Below are positions 8,187-14,944 of a DNA stretch of 64,000 bases, one piece after another. Position 1 is the first letter of the stretch. Every line of letters starts with the position of its first letter. A program made the translations under genes and the position numbers. Location: the NCBI GenBank assembly GCA_964450405.1, contig CAYVCQ010000001.1:186001-250000 (forward strand). Reading direction: 5' to 3'. The notes beneath the pieces were generated by a model that ran no database searches, was not told the DNA's origin, and saw only the letters and a program-made list of their open reading frames with translations. The DNA comes from WRGT01 sp964450405 (GTDB lineage Bacteria; Spirochaetota; UBA4802; UBA5550).

Positions 8187-10691
8187 ATGGGTAAAGTAAC
8201 ATTGAAAGATATAAGTTTAAGTGAATTTAATCCTGAAAATCTTGAATACCTGATGGACCTGACAAAGAAAACCAAAGATGCAAAAGCAAAGGTCTGTATA
8301 GAACGGGCTAAATATATAACTCAATATTTAAAAGATATGAGCTCCGACAAAGATCCCAGAGAGATCCGATTTGCAAAGGCAGTAAATCATTTTCTATCAA
8401 ACAAAGAGGCAAATTTTCACGATGACAATCTGCTTGCAGGATCAACATCATCGAAAGACTTCGGCGCTCCGGTCTATCCTGAGTTTGGAACAGGTTTAAC
8501 CATATGGCCCGAGCTTGATACAATCAGCACGAGAAATTCCAATCCACTGATACTCACCGAAGATGATGCCGACTATCTTAACTTTGAAATTTATCCATAC
8601 TGGATGGACAGAACCATTCTTGAGTACACACGAAAAAAATATAGTAATCCGTTATCCCTAAAGCTTTTTCAGCGACTTATTTTTTTCATGGCTGGAAAAG
8701 CCGGCTGCATATCCCACACTGTTCCTGATTATAAAAAAGCACTTGAGCATGGCCTTGAATATATTTCGAAAGAGGCTGCAGATAAAGAAAAGGAATTAAG
8801 TACTAAAAAAAATATCAATGAAGAGGAAAAACGCTCTATCCTCTTTTACCAGGCTGTACAGATTGCCATGGAGGGGATCGGTAACCACGCAAAAAATTTA
8901 AGTATCAAGGCAGCATCGCTTGCAGAACAGGAGCCGGAAAACTCTTTCAGAAAAAAGAATCTCGAAAAAATATCGGAAGTCTGCCTCCAGGTACCGTTGA
9001 AGCCGGCAAGAACTTTCAGAGAGGCAGTCAATGCAATCTGGCTGATACAGATAGCAATACATGGTGAAAATATAAATATGGCAATGAGTCCCGGCCGGCT
9101 CGACCAGATTCTTTATAAATATTATAAAGCTGATATTGAAAAGGGAATCCTCACTGAAAAGGAGGCTATTGAAATAGTCGGATGCCTCTGGCTGAAACTT
9201 AATGATAACACCAATCTTGTCCCCGATACAGCATCTAAACTTTTCGGCGGCGCGGGAACTGTTCCTGCAGTTACACTTGGCGGTGTTGATCCGGAAGGTA
9301 ATGATGCAGTCAATGACCTTACGTACATTATGCTCAAAGTCACAGAGCTTCTTCAGACGAGAGACCCGAATGTAAATGCACGTTTTCATTATGAAAAAAA
9401 CAGCAAGGAGTATAGAAACCGAGTTGCTGAAGTAATAAACAACACAAAGTCAGTACCGGCACTGCACAATGATGTCTTTGATATTAAAAGTCTTGAGCAC
9501 CAGGGATTTTCCACCGAACACGCAAGAGACTACGCGATTATAGGATGTGTTGAACTTGCCTCTGCCGGACGGAGTTACAATGCATCAAGCTCTATTATAT
9601 TCAATCTCATAGCGCCGCTCGAAATGGCATTATTTAACGGCCGTATGCCTTCAGCGGGAGGTGACCAGGTAGGACCGGAAACAGGTGCACCGGAAAGACT
9701 CGACTGCATAGATAAATTCTGGGATGCATTAAAGGAGCAGCTGACTTTTCTTATCGGTCAGGCGGTTGATCTTAATAATTGCTTCGGATATGTCTACCAG
9801 GAGATCCAGCCTTCACCGCTTCTTTCTGCATTCTTTGAGGGTCCAATGGAAAAAGGGCAGGACCTGATTTTCGGAGGCGCTGTCTATAATTCTTCAGGGG
9901 CAACCCACATCGGATTTTCCGACACAGTTGATTCTCTCTGTGCCATAGAGCAGGCGGTATTTATTGATAAAAAATGCTCATTTGCGGAACTCCTTAATGC
10001 ATTGACGACAAACTTTGAGGGTCAGGAAAAACTCCACCAGTATCTTATAAATAAAACACCAAAATTTGGAGACTGCAGCGAAATCTCCGCAAAGCACTCC
10101 GGAAATCTTATCCGCTTTCTGTACCAGACATATCATGACCATAAAAATTACAGGAACGGAAACTACTGGCCGGCATACTGGACCATGACAAATCACGCAG
10201 GCATGGGACAGCTCATGGGCGCCCTTCCAAACGGCAGAATGCAGAACAGAATACTTGCCAGCGGTATTACAAATGTATCTCAGGAGGCAAACGACCTGAC
10301 TAAAACACTAAACGCCGTGGCTGCTCTCGGATGCGAATATATCCCCGGCGGACAGGCTCTGAATCTCAAGTATCCTGTCATTGAGAATCAGGATGATCTA
10401 AAAATATTCTCCGATACTGCCGAGGCATATTTTAAATCCGGAGGGATCCAGGTTCAATTTAATATCCGCTCGTATGAAAATCTTATTCAGGCATATTATG
10501 ACTGCAAAGATAAAAAAGAAAATGCCGGAGATTTCCTTGTCCGTGTATCGGGTTATTCGGCATACTTTAAAGATCTTAGCGAGGCAATGCAGCTGGAGAT
10601 CATCACCAGGTCGGAATATAATTTAAAAAACAGACAGCTGGATATTTTTCCTGAAAAATATAAAAGCATGATCCCGTATAATTCTAATTAA
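8187..10691 (+). CDS. Glycyl radical enzyme of the dehydratase/lyase type (PFL-like family)
   Basis: The 834-residue protein has the two hallmarks of the family: the thiyl-radical cysteine in the GCVE motif (Cys454, Glu456) and the C-terminal glycyl radical loop RVSGYSAYF (Gly789). A single Cys followed by V-E matches the choline lyase, glycerol dehydratase and related group rather than pyruvate formate-lyase, which has two adjacent cysteines. The residues after GCVE (LASAGRSYNASSS) do not match any specific member I know, so the substrate is open. The start ATG follows an AGAGGAC site. The next two genes encode an SCP2-like lipid-binding protein and the activase, which suggests a hydrophobic substrate. 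The radical form is oxygen sensitive, so activity is expected under anoxia. Confidence 0.9.
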   Translation: MGKVTLKDISLSEFNPENLEYLMDLTKKTKDAKAKVCIERAKYITQYLKDMSSDKDPREIRFAKAVNHFLSNKEANFHDDNLLAGSTSSKDFGAPVYPEFGTGLTIWPELDTISTRNSNPLILTEDDADYLNFEIYPYWMDRTILEYTRKKYSNPLSLKLFQRLIFFMAGKAGCISHTVPDYKKALEHGLEYISKEAADKEKELSTKKNINEEEKRSILFYQAVQIAMEGIGNHAKNLSIKAASLAEQEPENSFRKKNLEKISEVCLQVPLKPARTFREAVNAIWLIQIAIHGENINMAMSPGRLDQILYKYYKADIEKGILTEKEAIEIVGCLWLKLNDNTNLVPDTASKLFGGAGTVPAVTLGGVDPEGNDAVNDLTYIMLKVTELLQTRDPNVNARFHYEKNSKEYRNRVAEVINNTKSVPALHNDVFDIKSLEHQGFSTEHARDYAIIGCVELASAGRSYNASSSIIFNLIAPLEMALFNGRMPSAGGDQVGPETGAPERLDCIDKFWDALKEQLTFLIGQAVDLNNCFGYVYQEIQPSPLLSAFFEGPMEKGQDLIFGGAVYNSSGATHIGFSDTVDSLCAIEQAVFIDKKCSFAELLNALTTNFEGQEKLHQYLINKTPKFGDCSEISAKHSGNLIRFLYQTYHDHKNYRNGNYWPAYWTMTNHAGMGQLMGALPNGRMQNRILASGITNVSQEANDLTKTLNAVAALGCEYIPGGQALNLKYPVIENQDDLKIFSDTAEAYFKSGGIQVQFNIRSYENLIQAYYDCKDKKENAGDFLVRVSGYSAYFKDLSEAMQLEIITRSEYNLKNRQLDIFPEKYKSMIPYNSN

Positions 10692-10709
10692 AAATGCGAA
10701 CAATTTATG

Positions 10710-10762
10710 AAACTACTTAAAACCGTTGGCGGTACAAAATACCACTGCTTTTTTAGTAGTTT
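10710..10762. repeat. Imperfect palindromic element between the glycyl radical enzyme and SCP2 genes
   Basis: The ends AAACTACT (10710-10717) and AGTAGTTT (10755-10762) are complementary, and the next bases inward (TAAAACCG.. and ..CTTTTTT) pair partly. The sequence ACTACTTAAAACCGTTGG resembles the ends of the elements at 14730-14811, 46511-46558 and 62333-62413, so it appears to be a short member of the same family. It may also fold in the mRNA and tune expression of the downstream genes. Confidence 0.5.
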
Positions 10763-10797
10763 CCATTATATCCGATTAATGGGGTGTAAACAACAAT

Positions 10798-11310
10798 ATG
10801 AATAAACTTAAACAGATAATTTCATTCATTATTAATAAATTCAGAAAAGAAAAAACAATCATTGAAAAAATTCTTTCTAAAAACTCGGACGCGAAAAACA
10901 TTGCCGAAAATTTTTTAAAATCTTTAGAATCCGGTTTCGTTGACGACTCACTATATGTTCTTCTTAAACTGATGAGTCTTGTTTTTATGGTAGATAAAAG
11001 CTTTAGAAGGAATATTGAAAATTTTAACGGAAGATATCTCTTTAACAGCAGGGATAACAAAATTGAAGTATCTGCAATATTCAAAAATGGAAAACTAAAA
11101 GTAAAAGACGGAAGTATAAACAACACAAATGTTATAGTAACTTTTAAAGACGTTCCTTCTCTTATGCATTTCGCACTTTCAAAAGATCCGAATATCCTTA
11201 ATGCAGTACTTGATCAGACTATTGTTATCGAGGGGAATCTTAATTATATTTATAAATTCGGCTACATGGCCCAGCATCTGGTTACTGAAATAAAAAACTG
11301 GTTTGACTAG
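10798..11310 (+). CDS. SCP2-like sterol/lipid carrier domain protein
   Basis: The 170-residue protein has a helical basic N-terminus (residues 1-65) and from about residue 80 an SCP2-type fold. The strands around FNSRDNKIEVSAIFKNGKLK, the VIVTFKDVPSLMHFAL helix, and the VIEGNLNYIYKFGYM region correspond to the typical transport-domain order (strand with low-level activity, LLTG-like turn, G-D-L helix). SCP2 domains bind fatty acyl and sterol-like molecules in a hydrophobic pocket. Its position directly between a glycyl radical enzyme and its activase, overlapping the latter by 8 bases, suggests that it presents or holds the enzyme's substrate. That role is inferred. The GGGGTG at 10781-10786 is a distant ribosome site. 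Confidence 0.65.
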   Translation: MNKLKQIISFIINKFRKEKTIIEKILSKNSDAKNIAENFLKSLESGFVDDSLYVLLKLMSLVFMVDKSFRRNIENFNGRYLFNSRDNKIEVSAIFKNGKLKVKDGSINNTNVIVTFKDVPSLMHFALSKDPNILNAVLDQTIVIEGNLNYIYKFGYMAQHLVTEIKNWFD

Positions 11311-12148
11311 AAACTTGAAAACAGATGAACAACATCCTTTAATTTTTGATATCCGGCATTTTGCCCTTGATGATGGTCCGGGCATACGCAGTACCGTTTT
11401 TTTGAAAGGATGCCCCCTTTCCTGCAGATGGTGTCATAATCCTGAATCGATAAAAGCCTCAAAAGAAATATCTGTCGACACTCAAAAATGTATCAGTTGC
11501 GGTGATTGTGAAAAAGCCTGCGCGCAACAGGCAATTGATTTTTCTCTGCATGGATATATAAAACGCGGGAGTTGTATTGTATGCGGAAAGTGTTCTGATG
11601 TATGCCCGACAGAATCCATAAGATTACTGGGGACATACTATTCCGTTGATCAACTTTTCACTCTTCTTATGAGAGATAGTCACTACTATGAAACATCAAA
11701 TGGCGGAATTACTTTTTCCGGCGGTGAGCCCACGCTGCATATAAATTATATCCATGAGATAATAAAAAAATTAAAAAGTGAATCGATCCATATAGCAATT
11801 CAGACATGCGGTATTTTTGATATTTCAGAATTTGAGGAAAAGCTTCTTCCATATATTGATCTTATTTTTTTTGATATTAAAATGATCGATACAGAAAAAC
11901 ATAAAAAGTATACCGGTTCCCCTAATGAACAGATTATCAGCAATTTTAAATACCTCCTGGACAAATCCCGTAAAGATAAAAAATTTGAAATCATTGCACG
12001 AACACCTCTAATACCCGGAATCAATGACAGCGATAAAGATATTCAGGCGCTTAACAGCTTCTATAAAATAATAAATTACGTTAGTTTTAAAATCCTCCCG
12101 TATAATTCCGGAGGATTGCAGAAAAGAAAAGCCCTTGGGAAAATTTAA
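11303..12148 (+). CDS. Glycyl radical enzyme activase (radical SAM, two extra 4Fe-4S clusters)
   Basis: The protein installs the glycyl radical on the partner enzyme. The radical SAM motif CPLSCRWCHNPES lies near residue 36, followed by two ferredoxin-type cluster motifs (CISCGDCEKAC and CIVCGKCSDVC), the typical insert of activases for the dehydratase/lyase branch. The GGEP motif (FSGGEPTLH) is present. The start is uncertain: the TTG at 11303 overlaps the SCP2 stop codon, and another TTG is four codons on. The C-terminus stops at GGLQKRKALGKI, about 30 residues sooner than PflA-type proteins, so the end may be naturally short or frameshifted. Confidence 0.88.
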   Translation: MTRNLKTDEQHPLIFDIRHFALDDGPGIRSTVFLKGCPLSCRWCHNPESIKASKEISVDTQKCISCGDCEKACAQQAIDFSLHGYIKRGSCIVCGKCSDVCPTESIRLLGTYYSVDQLFTLLMRDSHYYETSNGGITFSGGEPTLHINYIHEIIKKLKSESIHIAIQTCGIFDISEFEEKLLPYIDLIFFDIKMIDTEKHKKYTGSPNEQIISNFKYLLDKSRKDKKFEIIARTPLIPGINDSDKDIQALNSFYKIINYVSFKILPYNSGGLQKRKALGKI

Positions 12149-12249
12149 GGATTTTAATTTTTTATTTATTATTGGAATAAAAAATTAATTCCATGGAACC
12201 TTTTCTGCAAATTGAAGGTCTAACTTCTAAAACAACGGAGGATAGACCG

Positions 12250-12951
12250 ATGAAAAAAATATTTTTTACACTGCTGTCACTAATGATATTATCATTATCA
12301 GCATCTTCACTTTATGCAAGAGGCATGGGAAAAGGGATGAACGGCGGAGACTGCGGCGGACCGGGAATGGGAATGGGTATGCACAAGCCATTTCAGCATC
12401 TTGGAATGCTTCAGGATAGACTCGATTTGACAAATGCGCAAGTGGACAAGATTTACAAGATCGACAAGGATTATATGGACAGGTTTCATCAGAACAGAAA
12501 GGATGCTGATAAGATAAAAGATCTGAGAGATAAACACCAGGCTGAGATTGAAAGTATTCTCACACCGGAACAGAAAGTTAAATGGAACGATTTTAAAAAG
12601 GATCATCCGATGAGAGGTGAAGGAATGCATAAAAATGGTAATCAGAATAAAGACTGCTATGCATCCGGACCAGGGGGCGGAATGTTCCAGAAAGATCTTG
12701 GATTGAGCGACGAGCAGATTGACAGGATCCATAAAATCCACAAAGATAATATGGACAAATTTTACCAGAACAGAAACGATGGCGACAAAGTAAGAGAATT
12801 ACGCACAAAGCAGGATGCAGAGATAGAAAATGTTCTAACTGCCGAGCAGAAAACAAAATGGAATGAACTAAAGAAAAATCCTCCGAGGCATGAGAAAATG
12901 CATGGTGATGGAAAAGGACATTCCATGATGTGGGATGACGACGAAGACTGA
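12250..12951 (+). CDS. Spy/CpxP/ZraP-like periplasmic protein with a duplicated LTxxQ domain
   Basis: A signal peptide (residues 1-24, ending SLYAR) precedes a Met/Gly/His-rich stretch likely to bind metal. Two homologous units follow: one around LDLTNAQVDKIYKI to ILTPEQKVKW and one around LGLSDEQIDRIHKI to VLTAEQKTKW. They are clearly a tandem duplication of the Spy-type helical hairpin. The C-terminus is again His/Met-rich. Spy proteins are ATP-independent chaperones of the periplasm; ZraP-type relatives bind metal. The start chosen (ATG 12250) has the strong site CGGAGGA six to nine bases upstream; the frame is open further upstream but without a signal peptide. The gene is followed by a perfect hairpin and then the sensor and sigma factor genes. 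Confidence 0.8.
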   Translation: MKKIFFTLLSLMILSLSASSLYARGMGKGMNGGDCGGPGMGMGMHKPFQHLGMLQDRLDLTNAQVDKIYKIDKDYMDRFHQNRKDADKIKDLRDKHQAEIESILTPEQKVKWNDFKKDHPMRGEGMHKNGNQNKDCYASGPGGGMFQKDLGLSDEQIDRIHKIHKDNMDKFYQNRNDGDKVRELRTKQDAEIENVLTAEQKTKWNELKKNPPRHEKMHGDGKGHSMMWDDDED

Positions 12952-12963
12952 AAGTAAAAAAAC

Positions 12964-12994
12964 AATAACGGTCTGATTAATTCAGACCGTTATT
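12964..12994 (+). terminator. Perfect 13-bp hairpin downstream of the Spy-like gene
   Basis: The arms 12964-12976 and 12982-12994 are fully complementary around a 5-base loop. Only a weak T run follows on the plus strand, so it may be an attenuating or mRNA-stabilising hairpin that separates high expression of the Spy-like gene from the sigma factor operon. Confidence 0.6.
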
Positions 12995-13020
12995 GAAGTA
13001 TAACAGTAAAGGTGACTTTT

Positions 13021-13557
13021 ATGAATAACAGAATAATAATTATAATACTCTCCTCGGTAATTGTAATCCAGATGATTGCAGGTGTATTTATTCTGAGAAG
13101 AGACAGGATGCAGGGACCGCCTCTCCCCCCTTTCGGATTAATGGAAGGTAGAATGGGAATGGAGATGGGAAAACACCATATGAAGGGAAACAGATTCGGA
13201 AGATCTTTCTGTGAACCGGAGTTTATGAAAGAAAAACTCTCCCTTAATCAGAATCAGATAGATAAAATTACCGGACTGAACAATAAGTTTGATAGTGAAT
13301 TTTCAGGATATGTGAAACTGATCGAACCGGAAAAAAAGAAACTGAAGGAGATGCTTGATAGCAGTACCAGTGACATGAATGCTGTAAAGCTGCAGCTTAA
13401 AAAAATTGAGGATATTAACGTTGAGATTCATCTGCTCCGTATTAAACAAGGAAAAGAAATATCTGAAATTCTCACTCCTGATCAGATGAAAATCCTTCAT
13501 GAAGAAAGAAAAATGTTCTTTGACAAAATGGAACAAAATCGCGGCGGAATGAGATGA
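13021..13557 (+). CDS. Membrane-anchored Spy/CnrX-like periplasmic sensor protein
   Basis: This 178-residue protein has an N-terminal membrane anchor (residues 3-22), a Met/His-rich segment (MGMEMGKHHMKG), one Cys, and a helical domain with the LSLNQNQIDKI and ILTPDQMKIL elements typical of Spy/CpxP/CnrX proteins. In CnrYXH of Cupriavidus, the anchored CnrX binds Ni or Co and controls the anti-sigma CnrY. Here it sits directly before an ECF sigma factor gene with a 4-base ATGA overlap, so the same sensor role is likely; the metal is unknown. The start is ATG 13021 with AAAGGTG seven bases upstream; a GTG three codons earlier is less likely. Confidence 0.72.
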   Translation: MNNRIIIIILSSVIVIQMIAGVFILRRDRMQGPPLPPFGLMEGRMGMEMGKHHMKGNRFGRSFCEPEFMKEKLSLNQNQIDKITGLNNKFDSEFSGYVKLIEPEKKKLKEMLDSSTSDMNAVKLQLKKIEDINVEIHLLRIKQGKEISEILTPDQMKILHEERKMFFDKMEQNRGGMR

Positions 13558-14060
13558 ACGAGCGGGACTTCGCGGATATTGTAAAAAGAACAAAGAGAAC
13601 TGTTCTTTCAGCAATTGAAAAAAACATGGCATCACGTTTTTACCATGCCATTGATGATGTTGCACAGGAAACATATATCCGCGCTTATAATGGACTTGTA
13701 AAAAACAGTTTCAGAGGAGACTCCTCACTCGAGACATGGCTTTACAAAATCGCCAGAAATGAATCTCTTCGAATGAATCAGAAACTAACTCGCGAAGAGG
13801 AAAAAGCAAAAAAAATTTCAGAAAGCGACAGCCTGATCCGGACACAGGAACCGGACTCCGGCGACACAGCATACCTCCAGGATCACCTGAAGCTTCTTCC
13901 GGAAAAATACAGATCAGTTCTGACCCTTACATCTCAGGGATTTAACATAAATGATATTTCACAAAAACTCGGCATAAGACCAGGTACAGTTAAATCAAGA
14001 ACATCCCGGGGAAAAAAAATAATTCATGAAAACATCAGGAGGGACGGTCATGAAAGATAA
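13554..14060 (+). CDS. ECF-type RNA polymerase sigma factor
   Basis: The 168-residue protein has the sigma-70 region 2 (IDDVAQETYIRAY with the following FRGDSSLETWLYKIARN) and region 4 (LPEKYRSVLTL and the helix-turn-helix around FNINDISQKLGIRPGTVKSR). There is no region 1 or 3, as usual in ECF factors. It overlaps the upstream sensor gene by 4 bases and the downstream membrane protein by 11 bases, so all three are translated from one message. It probably directs transcription of the Spy-like gene and this operon in response to envelope or metal stress, held in check by its neighbour. Confidence 0.88.
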   Translation: MNERDFADIVKRTKRTVLSAIEKNMASRFYHAIDDVAQETYIRAYNGLVKNSFRGDSSLETWLYKIARNESLRMNQKLTREEEKAKKISESDSLIRTQEPDSGDTAYLQDHLKLLPEKYRSVLTLTSQGFNINDISQKLGIRPGTVKSRTSRGKKIIHENIRRDGHER

Positions 14061-14400
14061 TAACAATATTATGAATGAAAAAAACATGAAGGAGGAGATT
14101 CAGCTTAGAATGGAGAGTGATTCATGGAACTTTTCCATTGCTCATAAAGTCATAGAGATACGCAGCGCTAAAAGCGAAAAGTATATCAGCGTATGGTCAA
14201 TGGCTTCACTTGCAACAGCAGCAATGGCTTTTGTAATCTTCATGACAAGCATCTATACTGTAACTTTTAGAAACAGTGCGTACAATGGAACAGGTTCAAT
14301 CTACAGTTATGCCTACATCAAGAATGACAACAATCTGGATAATGATATAATTGCAGCTAAACTTGAATTGACTATTAACGAAACTTACCCTATGCGATAG
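14050..14400 (+). CDS. Single-span membrane protein, putative anti-sigma factor
   Basis: The 116-residue protein has a cytoplasmic N-terminus of about 50 residues, one transmembrane helix (about residues 53-74) and a short periplasmic tail. This is the layout of short anti-sigma factors such as CnrY, but no sequence motif proves it. The start at ATG 14050 is set by an excellent site (AGGAGGGA, 14037-14044) within the end of the sigma gene; the frame also has an ATG at 14026 that lacks one. The direct coupling to the ECF sigma gene is the main evidence for the role. Confidence 0.6.
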   Translation: MKDNNNIMNEKNMKEEIQLRMESDSWNFSIAHKVIEIRSAKSEKYISVWSMASLATAAMAFVIFMTSIYTVTFRNSAYNGTGSIYSYAYIKNDNNLDNDIIAAKLELTINETYPMR

Positions 14401-14566
14401 CACCCTGTAGTTCGGCTGATGAAGCCAGATTTATTTCATTACTGATACTCAGGGTCGCTCTGCAGGCAAACTCCTCCTGCTTACCCTTATTCCACTGATT
14501 AACAGGTCTGTAATAGCCGGATACTCTTGAATAGATTTCTGACGGGATTTTAACGGATTTAGACAT
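14390..14566 (-). CDS. Stand-alone glycyl-radical domain of anaerobic ribonucleotide reductase (NrdD-like)
   Basis: This small protein (58 residues) contains YSRVSGYYRPVNQWNKGKQE and then EF.CR, the signature of the extreme C-terminus of class III ribonucleotide reductase (RVxGYxRPV..xNxGKxxEF). The Gly in RVSGYY would be the radical site. The catalytic barrel and the zinc CxxC pairs are missing. Short proteins of this type occur in anaerobes and are annotated as NrdD; the role may be like the YfiD spare part of pyruvate formate-lyase, though this is inference. The start ATG 14566 has GAGG six bases upstream. The stop overlaps the stop of the anti-sigma-like gene on the other strand. Confidence 0.7.
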   Translation of the reverse strand: MSKSVKIPSEIYSRVSGYYRPVNQWNKGKQEEFACRATLSISNEINLASSAELQGAIA

Positions 14567-14729
14567 AGATTTCCTCACCTGTTTTCACTATTCATTTCTG
14601 AATCTTTTTATTAAAAGTAAAATAATCCTATCTCCACACGTCTAGCTGACGGAGGTTGAAGAAGGCTGAAGAAGCTTTTTATTCCAATAAAAGTCAGGAA
14701 ATAAATACTGAGTTATGATAGTTGTATCT

Positions 14730-14811
14730 ACTCATAAACTGATGGTGAAATGTATTTCCCCCGCGCCTTCGGCGCGGGGGAACGCAGAATTACCCACGGT
14801 TTTTGAGCAGT
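14730..14811. repeat. Palindromic intergenic element with a GC-rich core hairpin
   Basis: The core arms 14756-14767 and 14771-14782 are perfectly complementary (TTCCCCCGCGCC and its reverse complement, 3-base loop). The flanks continue the symmetry imperfectly: ACTCATAAACTG on the left and the complement of ACTGCTCAAAAACCGTGGG on the right. The element at 62333-62413 has the same plan. It lies in the 378-base stretch between the NrdD-like gene and the sensor kinase gene, where no other feature is seen. Confidence 0.65.
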
Positions 14812-14944
14812 TACGTTAGTTTCATGAACCATAACTAATGAGACATAATCTGTCAAGAATTAATAAAAAAAAATCACCGGCTTAAAGCAAATTCAAAAAA
14901 ATGGTATTGTCTGGAATAAATTAACCGGAAGATTCTGAAAATTA

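Noticed and set aside
8898..9389. Open frame of 163 codons on the minus strand inside the glycyl radical enzyme gene
   Set aside because: It lies wholly opposite a conserved gene, has no ribosome site and no recognisable domain; it is a shadow of the enzyme's codons.
12307..12741. Open frame of 144 codons opposite the Spy-like gene
   Set aside because: It is the complement of a clear secreted protein with a good start and signal peptide; its sequence shows no domain.
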